A stretch of DNA of 64,000 nt from Metarhizobium sp964253915 (GCF_964253915.1 NZ_CAXUSG020000011.1:1-64000); one strand, 5' to 3'; counted from the first letter of the stretch, positions 33,698 through 42,766 are shown. Program-made: numbers and translations. The notes: generated by a model from the sequence alone, not told the origin.

Positions 33698-34642
33698 GGA
33701 GCCGATCTTGCGGCTGGCTTCGCGCTTGTGGGCGATCAGTGCCATCAGGCGGCGGTCGCGCCACTCCTGGCGCTCCTTGAGCTTTTCCGCCGGCACCCGT
33801 TCGCGGCGGTCACGCTCGATCTGGTCGAGAACCGGCCCGCCCCATTCGGCGCGGCGCTGCGTGCTCGGCCACAGGCCCGAATAGATGCCCTCGTAACGCT
33901 CGACATAGTCGCGGATTCCGGATGGGGCATTGAGGTCGATGGTTTCGAACGGTCCCATGAACGACCAGCGCAGAGCCAGCCCGTCGCGAATGCCGATATC
34001 GATATCCTCGACCGTGGCGTAGCCGTCGTCGACCAGCCGGAACGCCTCTTCCAGCAGCGCGCCCTGCAGGCGGTTCATGATGAAGCCGTCGATTTCCTTC
34101 TTCATCATCAGCGGTGCCTGACCGATCGAGCGGAAGAGGGCGGCGGTCCGCTCGACGGTCTCCGGGCTCGTCCAGGGCGCCGGCACCAGCTCGGCCGCGG
34201 GAACGAGATAGGGCGGGTTGATCGGATGCACGACGAGGCAGCGGTAGCGGCCTTCGACATGGGCGGTAAAGGCCGACGGCAGCAGCGCCGAGGTCGAACT
34301 GGCGATGATCGCGTCCTTCGGCGCCTTCTCGTCCAGCATCGAGAAGACCTTCATCTTGATATCGAGCTTTTCCGGCGTGTTCTCCTGGATATGTGCGACG
34401 CCATCGAGCGCATCGTCGATTTCCGTCGTGACGCGCAGGCGCTGCAGCACGGCGTCCTGGCTGTGGCCGTTCAGGAGGTCGTTGGCGGCGAGATCGGGCA
34501 ACAGGCCGGCAATATAGTCGCGGGCCTTGGTCGGTGCGTCCGGCGCCTGGTCCCAGAGCGCCACGTCGTGTCCGGCGCGCGCAAAACTGATTGCCCAGGC
34601 ACGGCCGATGAAGCCTGTACCAATGATCGCAACTCGTGACAT
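33695..34642 (-). CDS. 3-hydroxyacyl-CoA dehydrogenase-like / L-gulonate 3-dehydrogenase-like enzyme
   Basis: NAD-dependent dehydrogenase, 315 residues. Rossmann motif VAIIGTGFIGRAWA at residue 4. HIQENTPEKLDIK near 90, SSSTSALLPS near 120, VVHPINPPYLVPAAELVP near 142 with the catalytic His, and GFIMNRLQGALLEEAFRLV near 190. These blocks resemble lambda-crystallin (CRYL1, L-gulonate 3-dehydrogenase) more than fatty-acid enzymes; carnitine dehydrogenase is the other close relative. ATG 34642 is 6 nt after AGGA. It is followed by BKACE, so oxidation to a beta-keto acid before cleavage is the natural reading. Confidence 0.87.
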   Translation of the reverse strand: MSRVAIIGTGFIGRAWAISFARAGHDVALWDQAPDAPTKARDYIAGLLPDLAANDLLNGHSQDAVLQRLRVTTEIDDALDGVAHIQENTPEKLDIKMKVFSMLDEKAPKDAIIASSTSALLPSAFTAHVEGRYRCLVVHPINPPYLVPAAELVPAPWTSPETVERTAALFRSIGQAPLMMKKEIDGFIMNRLQGALLEEAFRLVDDGYATVEDIDIGIRDGLALRWSFMGPFETIDLNAPSGIRDYVERYEGIYSGLWPSTQRRAEWGGPVLDQIERDRRERVPAEKLKERQEWRDRRLMALIAHKREASRKIGS

Positions 34643-34689
34643 CGTCATTCCTTTCGATTTTTCATAAGATTGGCGGTGCAGGAGCCTGT

Positions 34690-36774
34690 TCAGCTCTTGC
34701 GGTCGCGGAGCGCGATGATGGCGCCGAGGATCACCAGCCCATAGAGGATGGAACGCGCGGAGGACGGGATGATCGTACCGGCCAGCAGCGTCTGCAGCGC
34801 CGTCAGCAGGATGACGCCACCGAGCATGCCGACATAAGAGCCGCGGCCGCCGGTGATCAGCGCACCGCCGACGACGACCACGGCAATCGACGGCAGCAGA
34901 TATTCGTCGCCCATGCCGAGGCTCGCCTGGCCGGAAAAGCCGGTGAGCAGGATGCCGACGAGTGCTGCGCAGAAGCCGGACAACATGTAGACCTTGATCG
35001 TCGTCCGCTTGACCGGAATGCCGGAAAGCTCTGCCGCCCGCTCGCTGTTGCCCATGGCGTAGACGCGCCGTCCGAAGGCGGTGCGGTTGAGCAACAGAAT
35101 GGCGACGGCGACGAAGCAGACGATGAAGGGCACGACGGGAGTGATGCCGGCAAAGCGCGCCGTCATGAACTCCCGGAGCAGCGGCGCGGCAAAACCGTCC
35201 GGCGTACCGCCGGAATAAACGAGGGCGGCGCCCTGCAGGATGCCATTCATGGCGAGCGTCATGACGATCGGCGAAAGGCCGAACGCCACGATGCCGAAGC
35301 CGTTGAGGAAGCCGATCAGCAATCCGACCACGAGCACCAGCGGAACGGCATAAACGAGCGCGACGTTCGAGCCGCTGACCATGCCGGCGAGCAGGATGCC
35401 ACAGATGCCGATGGTCCACGGTATCGAAAGATCGAGGCCGCCGGTCAGGATAACCGTTCCTTGCCCGAGGGCGAGGATCAGCAGGAAGGACGACAGCACG
35501 ATGAGCGAATTATAGTAGTTCAGGTTGAGAAGCGTGTTGCCGAGGACAAATTGCGTGGCGATCAGCACGAGAACGAAGCAGATATAGGCCGGCAGCGCAT
35601 AGCGGATGATTTCCGCATGGCGCACCAGATAGCCGGGATCTGCCTTCACGGCGATTGCCGTGTCCTCCGCCTTGCCGGATTTCGGCAGCACCAGCGTCTT
35701 CGGGTTGATCAGCACCTGCGACGGCAGAATGCCTTCGCGCCGCGCCGTCCATCGGCCGCCAAGCTGCCGCAGGTTCTTGAACAGCACCGATTTGCGGTGC
35801 AGCGAGGCGCTGAGCACCGCCAGCAGCAGGATCGTGCTTTCGGCGACCGTCGAGAAATAGGCCGAGACGTTGAGCACGAGCAGGATGTTGACGATGATCA
35901 TCAGCACATAGGCGCCGACCACCGACCCCGTCAGCCCGCCACGGCCGCCGCCGAGCAGGGTGCCGCCGACGACCACGGCCGCGAACATCTGCAGCAGCAT
36001 CGGATTGCCGACCAGCGGATCGCCGGCACCGGTCTGGGCGCTGATGAAGACGCCCGCAAGCCCGTAGAAGGCGCCGGCGATGACATAGACGAGGAACTGG
36101 ACGAGCCGCGTCGAAATGCCGGCCGAGCGGGCGCTGTCGAAATCGCCGCCGATCGCGTAGATCGCCAGCCCGAGCTTGGTGCGCTTCAGCCAGTACCAGA
36201 AGAGCAGGAGCGCAAAGATCAGCGCCGCCGACATCGGCACCCAGTCGGTGACGAGGTCGCCGAGCAGGAGATCGGAGAGCGAGGCGTCGATCATGCCGCC
36301 GGGCTTGTCCATCACCAGAAGCGAGATACCCATCAGGATGAACATCGTCGACAGCGTCACGACGATTGCCTGCAGCCGCAATATGGCGATGAAGAAGCCG
36401 TTGAAGGCGCCGACGGCCATGCCGATGGCGATGCCGACAAGCGCCATCAGCGCCGGCGAGGTGGCGATCGGTTCCGGCATGCTGGCGAGCACGACGTTGA
36501 CGAGCGACACGACGGCCGCCGCCGACAGGTCGAACCCGCCGGACAGGATCACCAGCGTCTGGCCCATGGCGACGATCGCCAGCGTTGCGCCGCTCGTCGC
36601 CATCTGCGAGATATCGTAGTAGCCGAGCGGCACGTCGCTGAGGCCGGAGACGACGAACATCAGGACGATGAAGGCAATGGTGGCGGTGATCAGGCCGCGA
36701 TGCCGGCCGAGGCGCAGCGACGGCATCGCCATCGATGTCTTGATCTCCTGGGATTCTTCGGAATAGGCCATCAT
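34690..36774 (-). CDS. Sugar-type ABC permease, tandem fusion of two RbsC-like domains
   Basis: 694 residues, twice the usual RbsC length. The first permease domain covers about residues 28-330 with the signature GQTLVILSGGFDLSAAAVVSL and the loop GLAIYAIGGDFDSARSAGIS. The second covers about 385-690, with GQGTVILTGGLDLSIPWTIG and GRRVYAMGNSERAAELSGIP. A roughly 55-residue polar linker joins them. This would give a covalent heterodimeric channel. The ATG overlaps the ATPase stop (ATGA). No frameshift is seen; both halves are in one clean frame. Confidence 0.92.
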   Translation of the reverse strand: MMAYSEESQEIKTSMAMPSLRLGRHRGLITATIAFIVLMFVVSGLSDVPLGYYDISQMATSGATLAIVAMGQTLVILSGGFDLSAAAVVSLVNVVLASMPEPIATSPALMALVGIAIGMAVGAFNGFFIAILRLQAIVVTLSTMFILMGISLLVMDKPGGMIDASLSDLLLGDLVTDWVPMSAALIFALLLFWYWLKRTKLGLAIYAIGGDFDSARSAGISTRLVQFLVYVIAGAFYGLAGVFISAQTGAGDPLVGNPMLLQMFAAVVVGGTLLGGGRGGLTGSVVGAYVLMIIVNILLVLNVSAYFSTVAESTILLLAVLSASLHRKSVLFKNLRQLGGRWTARREGILPSQVLINPKTLVLPKSGKAEDTAIAVKADPGYLVRHAEIIRYALPAYICFVLVLIATQFVLGNTLLNLNYYNSLIVLSSFLLILALGQGTVILTGGLDLSIPWTIGICGILLAGMVSGSNVALVYAVPLVLVVGLLIGFLNGFGIVAFGLSPIVMTLAMNGILQGAALVYSGGTPDGFAAPLLREFMTARFAGITPVVPFIVCFVAVAILLLNRTAFGRRVYAMGNSERAAELSGIPVKRTTIKVYMLSGFCAALVGILLTGFSGQASLGMGDEYLLPSIAVVVVGGALITGGRGSYVGMLGGVILLTALQTLLAGTIIPSSARSILYGLVILGAIIALRDRKS

Positions 36775-38303
36775 GCCGCCGTCGCCTTGTTGCTCGTGCC
36801 CAGTGCGGCACTCAGGATGTTTTCTTCGGTGAGATCGCTACCGGACAGTTCGGCCCCGACCTCGCCGGCGTAGAACACCATGACCCGGTCGGCGAGATGG
36901 ACCAGTTCCGGCACCTCGGTCGAATAGAAGATCACCGCGCCGCCGGCCTCGGCATAGCCGCGCAGTAGCTGGTAGAGTTCGTTCTTGGTGCCGACGTCGA
37001 TGCCGCGGGTCGGGTCGTAGACCATGAGGATATGGCTTTCCGACAGCAGCCATTTGGCGATGGCGATCTTCTGCTGGTTGCCGCCGGAGAAGGCGTCGGC
37101 GCGTGACCACAGGGCGCGGCCATCGACTTCGACACGTTTGAAGATCTGTTCGACGGCATCGTTCTCCAGCGCCTTGTCGATCAGGCCGTGGCGGGCGAAC
37201 CGGTCGATGATCGGGATCGTTGCGTTGTGCTTGCCGTTGAGCTTCAGGAACAGGCCCTCGGTCTTGCGGTCTTCGGGAACGAGGCTGATGCCGATCCGGG
37301 CCGAAATCGCGTCTTGCGGCGAAGCGATCGCCACGTGCTTGCCATCGACGAAGAGATTGCCGCGGCTGAGCGGAACGATGCCGAAGATCGACAGGAACAG
37401 ATCCAGCTGGCCCATGCCCTGCAGGCCGGCGACGCCGAGGATCTCTCCCTCCCTGAGCGTGAACGACGCATCGACGAGCTTGCCCTCCGTGCCGATATTT
37501 TCGGCGCGCAGCACTTCCTTGCCGATCGTGTGACGCTGTTCGGTGCGCGGCGGGAACGAGTGGATCAGCGATTTTCCGGCAATCATCCGCACCACGGCAC
37601 TGTCGTCATAGTCTGCGACATCGCCGGAGGCGACATGCTTGCCGCCGCGAAGGATGGTCAGTTCGTCGCAGAAGTCGCGCACTTCGCGCAGCCGGTGCGA
37701 AATGAAGACGATCGTCGTGCCTTTCTGCTTCAGGCGGCGGATGACCCTGCCGAGCCAGTCGACATCCGGGCCGGAGAGCGCCGACGTCGGCTCGTCCAGC
37801 AGCAGGATTTTCGGCTGGCGGAAAACGGCGCGCGCGATTTCGATCTTCTGGCGCACCGCCAGATCGAGATCGCCGATCTCGTCGTCCAGATCGACCGACT
37901 GCAGGTCCATGTCGCGGAAATGAGCGCTGACCTCTTGGCGGGCGCGCTTGCGGTTCATCATCCCGGTCAGGCCAACAGGTGCTTCGGGAATGAGGATATT
38001 GTCGAGAACGGTGAGATTGCGGACCAGCGTCATCTCCTGGAACGCTGTCTGGATGCCCAGCCTGTGGGCGTCGCGCGGCGAATTCAGTTGCACCGATTGC
38101 CCGAAAACCTCGATACCGCCGACATCGGGCGAAACGAGGCCCGAAAGCAGTTTGACGATCGTCGACTTGCCGGCGCCGTTCTCGCCGAGAAGCGCATGGA
38201 CCGTGCCGGGCTTGATGGAAAACGAAACGTCGTCGAGTGCGGTCGTCGCACCATAGACCTTGCGGATCTGCGAAACCCGGATCGCCGGAATGTCATGTGT
38301 CAT
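36771..38303 (-). CDS. Sugar ABC transporter ATP-binding protein, RbsA/MglA type
   Basis: 510 residues with two tandem ATPase domains. The first has Walker A GENGAGKSTIVKLLSG near residue 38, Walker B ILLLDEPTSALSG near 165 and a degenerate signature. The second has no proper Walker A, but has signature FSGGNQQKIAIAKW near 405 and PTRGIDVGTKNELY near 425. This asymmetry is normal for the family. It is the second gene of the leftward operon, after the binding protein and a stable hairpin, and overlaps the fused permease by 4 nt. Confidence 0.94.
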   Translation of the reverse strand: MTHDIPAIRVSQIRKVYGATTALDDVSFSIKPGTVHALLGENGAGKSTIVKLLSGLVSPDVGGIEVFGQSVQLNSPRDAHRLGIQTAFQEMTLVRNLTVLDNILIPEAPVGLTGMMNRKRARQEVSAHFRDMDLQSVDLDDEIGDLDLAVRQKIEIARAVFRQPKILLLDEPTSALSGPDVDWLGRVIRRLKQKGTTIVFISHRLREVRDFCDELTILRGGKHVASGDVADYDDSAVVRMIAGKSLIHSFPPRTEQRHTIGKEVLRAENIGTEGKLVDASFTLREGEILGVAGLQGMGQLDLFLSIFGIVPLSRGNLFVDGKHVAIASPQDAISARIGISLVPEDRKTEGLFLKLNGKHNATIPIIDRFARHGLIDKALENDAVEQIFKRVEVDGRALWSRADAFSGGNQQKIAIAKWLLSESHILMVYDPTRGIDVGTKNELYQLLRGYAEAGGAVIFYSTEVPELVHLADRVMVFYAGEVGAELSGSDLTEENILSAALGTSNKATAA

Positions 38304-38334
38304 GATGAAGTGGCCCAGAATGCTGGTCGGGGGT

Positions 38335-38362
38335 CGGCAGCCCGCTGTCGGGCGGGCTGCCG
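38335..38362 (-). other. Intercistronic hairpin after the sugar-binding protein gene
   Basis: 10-bp perfect stem (38335-38344 with 38353-38362), 8-nt loop, no T-run. It lies 16 nt after the binding-protein stop and 31 nt before the ATPase start on the minus strand. Such hairpins usually protect the upstream message and keep the binding protein in excess. Confidence 0.65.
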
Positions 38363-38378
38363 CTTGCCAAGATGGGTC

Positions 38379-39506
38379 TCAGTCTTCGGGCTGGCCGACG
38401 AGGGCGGCGTTCAGGCCGACTTCAGGCGTTTCGGCCGAGTAGATCGAGGCGAACCAGCCCGGGTTCGGAATGATCGCCGGCTGGAAGACGTTGCAGCCGT
38501 CCTTCATTTCGGCCCAGGTGCCTTCCTTGCAGAGCTTGATGTTCTCGTTGGTGACGATGTTCTGCGCAACGTCGGTCAGAGCCGGGATGTCCTTGCCTTC
38601 GAGCTTGGCGACGGCAAGCTTCAGAGCCAGGGCGCCTGTAAAATTCTGCGAGCCGGAAGACCAGCGCGGCGCACCCATCGGCCGGTATGTGCCGTTGGCG
38701 CCATCCACCTCGGTGCCGACGGGCAGCATCTGGATGCGGCCGCCGTTGGACGCTTCACCGGCGCAGGGACGCAGCTTGTCGTCGGCAATGCCGGCTTCGC
38801 TCTGCATCGAATTGGCCGTGTAGCAGCCGGCCTGCATCCAGATGCCATCGATCTGGTCCCACGGACGGGTCGCCAGGATCTTCGAGAGTTCCGTGCGGCC
38901 GACAGCCTGGCTCCACATGCCGTTCGCTTCGGCAACGACTTCGATGCCGGGGTTCTTGGCGAAGACTTCCTTGGCGCCTTCGATGCGCAGCGTATCGACG
39001 GTCGTGCCCGGCACGCCGTTGATCATCACGACCTTGCCCTTGCCGCCGAGCTTGTCGACCAGCCATTCCGCTGACTTGATGCCCCACTGCTTCTGGTCGA
39101 TGTGAACGTTGTAGGCACAGGGTTCGGTGATGATCGAATCATAGGCGACGACGACGACGCCCTTTTCGCAGGCGTTCTTGACGGCGCCGTTCAGGGCCGT
39201 CGGCGAAATCGGATAGACGATGATTGCCTTGGCGCCGGCGCGAACCATGGCGTTGATCTGCTGGATCTGCTTCTGGGCGCTCGGGCCTGCCACCTGCACC
39301 TGCAGATCGACCTTGTCGATCATGCTGCTGTGAACAGCCAGCGCCTTCAGCATGTTGGCGGCTTCTGCCTGCCAGTCATTGCCGATGTAGCTCATGCTCA
39401 GGAAAATCTTGAACTTTTCCTGAGCCTGCACGACGGGTGCAACAAGCGCGGTGCCGGCGAGAACCGTCAGAGCGCCAAATGCCAGTTTGCGTATTGTCGA
39501 CATCAT
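38379..39506 (-). CDS. Sugar ABC transporter substrate-binding protein
   Basis: RbsB-like (Peripla_BP_4) periplasmic receptor, about 375 residues. Signal peptide ends near residue 27 (ALTVLAGTALVAPVVQA). The mature domain opens KFKIFLSMSYIGNDWQAEA; an internal CEKGVVVVAYDSI and MINGVPGTTVDTLRIEG are typical. Adjacent ATGs at 39506 and 39503 follow GGGAGAG; 39506 has the better spacing. First gene of the leftward operon. The ligand is unknown; neighbours suggest a sugar acid, lactone or polyol. Confidence 0.9.
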   Translation of the reverse strand: MMSTIRKLAFGALTVLAGTALVAPVVQAQEKFKIFLSMSYIGNDWQAEAANMLKALAVHSSMIDKVDLQVQVAGPSAQKQIQQINAMVRAGAKAIIVYPISPTALNGAVKNACEKGVVVVAYDSIITEPCAYNVHIDQKQWGIKSAEWLVDKLGGKGKVVMINGVPGTTVDTLRIEGAKEVFAKNPGIEVVAEANGMWSQAVGRTELSKILATRPWDQIDGIWMQAGCYTANSMQSEAGIADDKLRPCAGEASNGGRIQMLPVGTEVDGANGTYRPMGAPRWSSGSQNFTGALALKLAVAKLEGKDIPALTDVAQNIVTNENIKLCKEGTWAEMKDGCNVFQPAIIPNPGWFASIYSAETPEVGLNAALVGQPED

Positions 39507-39962
39507 TTCATCTCTCTCCCTTTTTGACTGGCCGCGATGCGCAGCACAGACCGTCAGCCGAATGATCGGCAACCTCGGGGCGACCGGAACGACGAAACCG
39601 GAAGGTCGCGGGCAAGCCGCGCTCAGACAAAATCAACCCGGCGCTTTGGCCGGGGGCCAAAACGGACGATGCGGTTTGAATGCATGAACCTCCCGGCGCC
39701 TTTGTCGTTGGCGCCCTTCTCCCCAGCCGCCTCCACGGCCGGTTTTAAGATGAGCCACAAAAGCTCAGGGCAGTCAATAATTAATCGTTGATGTGTGATC
39801 ACAGATAACTTGGATGAAATTGGGTCTTGCGTTTTCCTAACTTTGAGGTGCATTGAACGTCGATGCGATGCATCGCAGATGGGGGCAAATCGTTTCGGCC
39901 CCTTCGATGAGATCGGTGCTCAATGTTGCCGACATCGGCTGATGCACCACGGATGGAAGTGA
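39507..39962. other. 456-bp divergent promoter region between binding protein and GntR genes
   Basis: No gene is seen. An A/T-rich block around 39775-39840 contains the TGTGATCACA palindrome listed separately and is the likeliest promoter zone for both directions. The remaining sequence towards 39507 is GC-rich and featureless to me. Confidence 0.5.
39794..39803. promoter_or_regulatory. TGTGATCACA palindrome, candidate GntR operator
   Basis: Perfect 10-bp palindrome, extended to TGTGATCACAGAT, upstream of both the ABC operon and the GntR gene. The identical 13 bases occur at 41707-41719 in the next divergent promoter. It fits the FadR-subfamily pattern (GT...AC symmetry). It is too compact for CRP (TGTGA-N6-TCACA). 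Confidence 0.6.
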
Positions 39963-40676
39963 ATGATAGAAAAACTATCGCCTCTCGATATCAGGACCTT
40001 GCAGGAGCGCGTTTACCAGAAGCTTCGGGATGCGCTTTACCAGGGCCGCTTTGCCGCGGGAGAAACTGTCACCATCCGCAATATCGCCGCAGCACTTGGC
40101 ACAAGTGCAATGCCGGTCCGCGAAGCGCTGCAGCGCCTTGTTGCCGAAAAGGCGCTTGTGCAATTGCCGAGCCGCAGTGTCACCGTTGCGCCGTTTGCAC
40201 TGGAGGCGTTCACCGAACTCACCCGCATCCGCATGTCGATCGAAGGCATGGCGACCGACCGTGCCGCGAAATACGGGCCGGCCTCGCTTGCCGATACGCT
40301 CGAGGCCATCAATGCCGAGATGCAGATGGCGATCGCTTCCGGCTTCACCGAGGATGTCCTCGATGCCAACAAGCGGTTTCACTTCGCCATCTACGAGGCC
40401 GCCGACATGCCGCAATTGCTGGAAATCATCAGCAATCTGTGGCTGCGCACCGGCCCTTATCTCGGAATGGCCTACCGCAAGGGTTCGTCCGTTCCTTTCT
40501 CCATGGGCATCATGATCCATTCGCGGATCATCGCGGCCATACGGGCGCGGGATGGTCGCAAGGCATCGCAAGGTTTGGCGCTCGACATCTGGGCGATGGC
40601 CCGCTGGTTCAAGAACCATCACCTTGTGAATGACACCGGCGACCAACAACCCGCTGTTCTGAGTTCACTCGAGTGA
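39963..40676 (+). CDS. GntR-family regulator with FCD domain
   Basis: 237 residues. Winged helix-turn-helix at about 12-75 (LQERVYQKLRDALYQGRF, then VTIRNIAAALGTSAMPVREALQRL). FCD effector domain at about 85-215, with likely metal-binding residues in DANKRFHFAIYEAAD and a later MIHSRIIAAIRARD. Divergent from the ABC operon and convergent with the SMP-30 gene, only 21 bp apart. The shared TGTGATCACA sites make it the probable repressor of both. FCD proteins usually sense organic or sugar acids. Confidence 0.92.
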   Translation: MIEKLSPLDIRTLQERVYQKLRDALYQGRFAAGETVTIRNIAAALGTSAMPVREALQRLVAEKALVQLPSRSVTVAPFALEAFTELTRIRMSIEGMATDRAAKYGPASLADTLEAINAEMQMAIASGFTEDVLDANKRFHFAIYEAADMPQLLEIISNLWLRTGPYLGMAYRKGSSVPFSMGIMIHSRIIAAIRARDGRKASQGLALDIWAMARWFKNHHLVNDTGDQQPAVLSSLE

Positions 40677-40697
40677 ATGGCGATAGGGCAACTGCCG

Positions 40698-41600
40698 TCA
40701 GCCGCCGAAGCGCGGTTCCGGCAGTCCCTTGACCCCGAGGCCGTAGACAGCAAAAAGGCCGCCGGCGGAGGCTTCCTTCTGTGGAACGCCTTTCATCGGT
40801 CGCCCCATGCTGGTCACGTACATGATGTCGAGGTCCTTGCCGCCGAACATGACGCTGGTCAGGTTGCGAACCGGAAACTCGATTTCGCGATCGATGCGGC
40901 CATCCGGCGCATAGCGGATGATGCGGCCACCGAAGACGTGGGCGTTCCAGATATAGCCTTCGGAATCGACCGTCGAGCCATCGAATGTGCCGGGGTATTC
41001 GGCATTCGAGAGGAACAGGCGCTTGTTGGAAACATTGCCCGTTTCGATGTCGTAATCATAGGCATACATGTTGTCGTCGTAGGAATCGCAGAAATAGAAG
41101 GTCTTGTTGTCAGGGCTCCAGCAGGGACCGTTGGAGCACTTGATGCCGCTGTCCAGCCGGTGGATCGACAGGTCCGGGTCGAGGCGATAGAGCGCCGAAT
41201 TGCGAACCGGCCGCTGGCCGCGATTGGCATCCTGGCGATCATGGTCGTAGGACATGTAGCCTGCGACGAACCGGCCGCGCCGGTCGACCTTGCCGTCATT
41301 CATGCGGTTTTCCGGCTCGTCCGCCTCGGGGTCGCCGATATGCGTCAGCCGCTGGGTCTTGAATTCGTAGAGGCTGAAGCCGTTGGCCAGCGCCAGCACG
41401 GCGCCACCCTTCTCACGCAGCGCCATCGAACCGATATGCGAGGGGACGTAATGCAGGCGAACGTCGCTGCCGTCTTCCTTGCAGGTCCAGATTTCGGCGG
41501 CGGAACTGTCGATCCAGTAGAGCCGCTGCTCTTCCACGTCCCAGAGCGGGCCTTCCCCCAAGTGATTCTTGCTGTCGACCAGTAATCGAATATCAACCAC
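40698..41600 (-). CDS. SMP-30/gluconolactonase (regucalcin) family protein
   Basis: Six-bladed beta-propeller lactonase that opens aldonolactones using a single divalent metal. 300 residues. Metal-site Glu in HLGEGPLWDVEEQRLYWID near residue 15; mid-protein NDGKVDRRGRFVAGYM near 110; GIKCSNGPCWSPDNKTFYFCDS near 150 with the conserved Asn; and GSTVDSEGYIWNAHVFGGRI near 205 with the metal Asp region. GTG 41600 is preferred, being 6 nt after GGGAGAGGA; ATG 41636 lies upstream of that site. Divergent from the cyclase gene. Confidence 0.92.
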   Translation of the reverse strand: MVDIRLLVDSKNHLGEGPLWDVEEQRLYWIDSSAAEIWTCKEDGSDVRLHYVPSHIGSMALREKGGAVLALANGFSLYEFKTQRLTHIGDPEADEPENRMNDGKVDRRGRFVAGYMSYDHDRQDANRGQRPVRNSALYRLDPDLSIHRLDSGIKCSNGPCWSPDNKTFYFCDSYDDNMYAYDYDIETGNVSNKRLFLSNAEYPGTFDGSTVDSEGYIWNAHVFGGRIIRYAPDGRIDREIEFPVRNLTSVMFGGKDLDIMYVTSMGRPMKGVPQKEASAGGLFAVYGLGVKGLPEPRFGG

Positions 41601-41705
41601 GATCAGTCCTCTCCCTTTTTCCAAATCTTGCGTCACCGTGGCCCTCCAGCCCCGGTCACTCCTCCAGCCACAGGATTGGTCACGCGCAAAAGGATGTCAA
41701 CTACA

Positions 41706-41717
41706 CTGTGATCACAG
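41706..41717. promoter_or_regulatory. CTGTGATCACAG palindrome, candidate GntR operator
   Basis: Perfect 12-bp palindrome between the SMP-30 (start 41600) and cyclase (start 41869) genes. It carries the same core as the site at 39794 and lies 17 bp upstream of the candidate -35 at 41735. Confidence 0.62.
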
Positions 41718-41734
41718 ATCAATAATTTCGTGCG

Positions 41735-41763
41735 TTGACGAAACGGGGCGGGATGTGATTACA
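41735..41763 (+). promoter_or_regulatory. Candidate promoter of the cyclase operon with overlapping second operator
   Basis: TTGACG at 41735-41740, then 17 nt, then ATTACA at 41758-41763 as a weak -10. The -10 is embedded in TGTGATTACA (41754-41763), one base off the palindrome TGTGATCACA. A repressor bound here and at 41706 would bracket the polymerase site. Confidence 0.45.
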
Positions 41764-41868
41764 ATTCGGGTCTTGGAGGAGAGGACTTCCTGACATAACC
41801 GACGCTTCAGAGCTGAGGACTGCGCACGTCGCGGTGACGGGAACCTGTTGAAAAAATTGGAGGCACTC

Positions 41869-42618
41869 ATGAGCAATGGCAACGTTGGGGCGATCGATGC
41901 CGTCCTGCAGACGTTGGGCGGGATGCGGATGGTCGATCTCGCGCCGAAGCTGGAACGCGGCATACCGCGCTGGCCGACACACCCGCATCTGACGATCGAC
42001 AAGGCCGTCACCCACGAACACGACGGCTATTATTGCCAGGCGATCATGATGGCCGAACATACCGGCGCCCATGTCGATGCACCGGCGCACATGCTGCCCG
42101 ACCGCATGGACCGGACCATCGATACGTTTGCTGCCGATCACCTGTTCGCGGCAGCCGTTCTCTATGATTTCAGCGACCGCGACCTGAAGCCGGGCGATCT
42201 GGTGACGGCTGACATGCTGCGCGCTTATGAAGAGAAATCGGGACTGAAGGTCGGCGAGGGGGAGATCGCCATCGTCAATTATGGCTGGATGAAGCGCTAC
42301 TGGCGCACCGACGGCCAGGCGCAGTGGTACGTGCTCAATGCCCCCGGCATGTCCGAGGATGCCTGCGAGTTCTTCCGCGAACGCAAGGTGCGGGCCGTGG
42401 CAACGGACACGGTCGCCGCCGAAACCGCCATTGTCGACGGCGTGCCGCAGAACAATCCCGGTCACATGAAAAGCTGGCTGCCGCACGATATCCTGATCAT
42501 CGAGATGCTGACGAACCTCGAAGAACTGTCGCCGCGCTCGCTGTTCCTGGCGATGCCGTTGCATATCGACGAAGGCTCCGGTTCGCCGATCCGCCCGGTC
42601 GGTTTCTGCCCCCGCTGA
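41869..42618 (+). CDS. Cyclase-family metal-dependent hydrolase (kynurenine formamidase-like)
   Basis: 249 residues of the 'putative cyclase' fold. The metal-binding signature H-T-G-x-H-x-D-x-P-x-H is clear in EHTGAHVDAPAHM near residue 65. A later conserved ATDTVAAETAIVDGVPQNN near 180 completes the site. Members hydrolyse N-formylkynurenine, isatin, and other amides or lactones. ATG 41869 lies 5 nt after GGAGG. First gene of a rightward pair with the SDR. In this setting a role in ring opening of a lactone or related intermediate is plausible; kynurenine catabolism is not indicated by any neighbour. Confidence 0.88.
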   Translation: MSNGNVGAIDAVLQTLGGMRMVDLAPKLERGIPRWPTHPHLTIDKAVTHEHDGYYCQAIMMAEHTGAHVDAPAHMLPDRMDRTIDTFAADHLFAAAVLYDFSDRDLKPGDLVTADMLRAYEEKSGLKVGEGEIAIVNYGWMKRYWRTDGQAQWYVLNAPGMSEDACEFFRERKVRAVATDTVAAETAIVDGVPQNNPGHMKSWLPHDILIIEMLTNLEELSPRSLFLAMPLHIDEGSGSPIRPVGFCPR

Positions 42619-42766
42619 GCGCGTCGCGCAAAAGCCGTGGATCGGCTTCGGGCTGGTCCATGGCGCTTCGTCCAGAACGGCTAAAATCACAACAATCGAC
42701 CCCCGAAATCATGCTTTGATCGGGCAGCGCATGCGGCTGCTCCGAGAAAGCGTCTGGAGCATCAAG

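Noticed and set aside
33695..34642. Dehydrogenase plus BKACE as a carnitine degradation operon
   Set aside because: Possible by family, but the transporter is sugar-type, the neighbours are a lactonase and an SDR, and the protein resembles CRYL1 closely; kept only as an alternative.
34636..36873. Very long plus-strand open frame (745 codons) opposite the fused permease
   Set aside because: Its composition is Gln/His/Arg/Asp-rich with no domain, and it mirrors a clear membrane protein on the other strand; an antisense artefact of GC-rich codon use.
37188..39074. 628-codon plus-strand frame opposite the sugar ATPase and binding protein
   Set aside because: Spans the antisense of two well-supported genes and their intergenic hairpin; no ribosome site or recognisable motif.
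39794..39803. TGTGATCACA read as a CRP/FNR site
   Set aside because: CRP sites need a 6-bp spacer between TGTGA and TCACA; here the halves abut, and the adjacent FCD/GntR gene explains the motif better.
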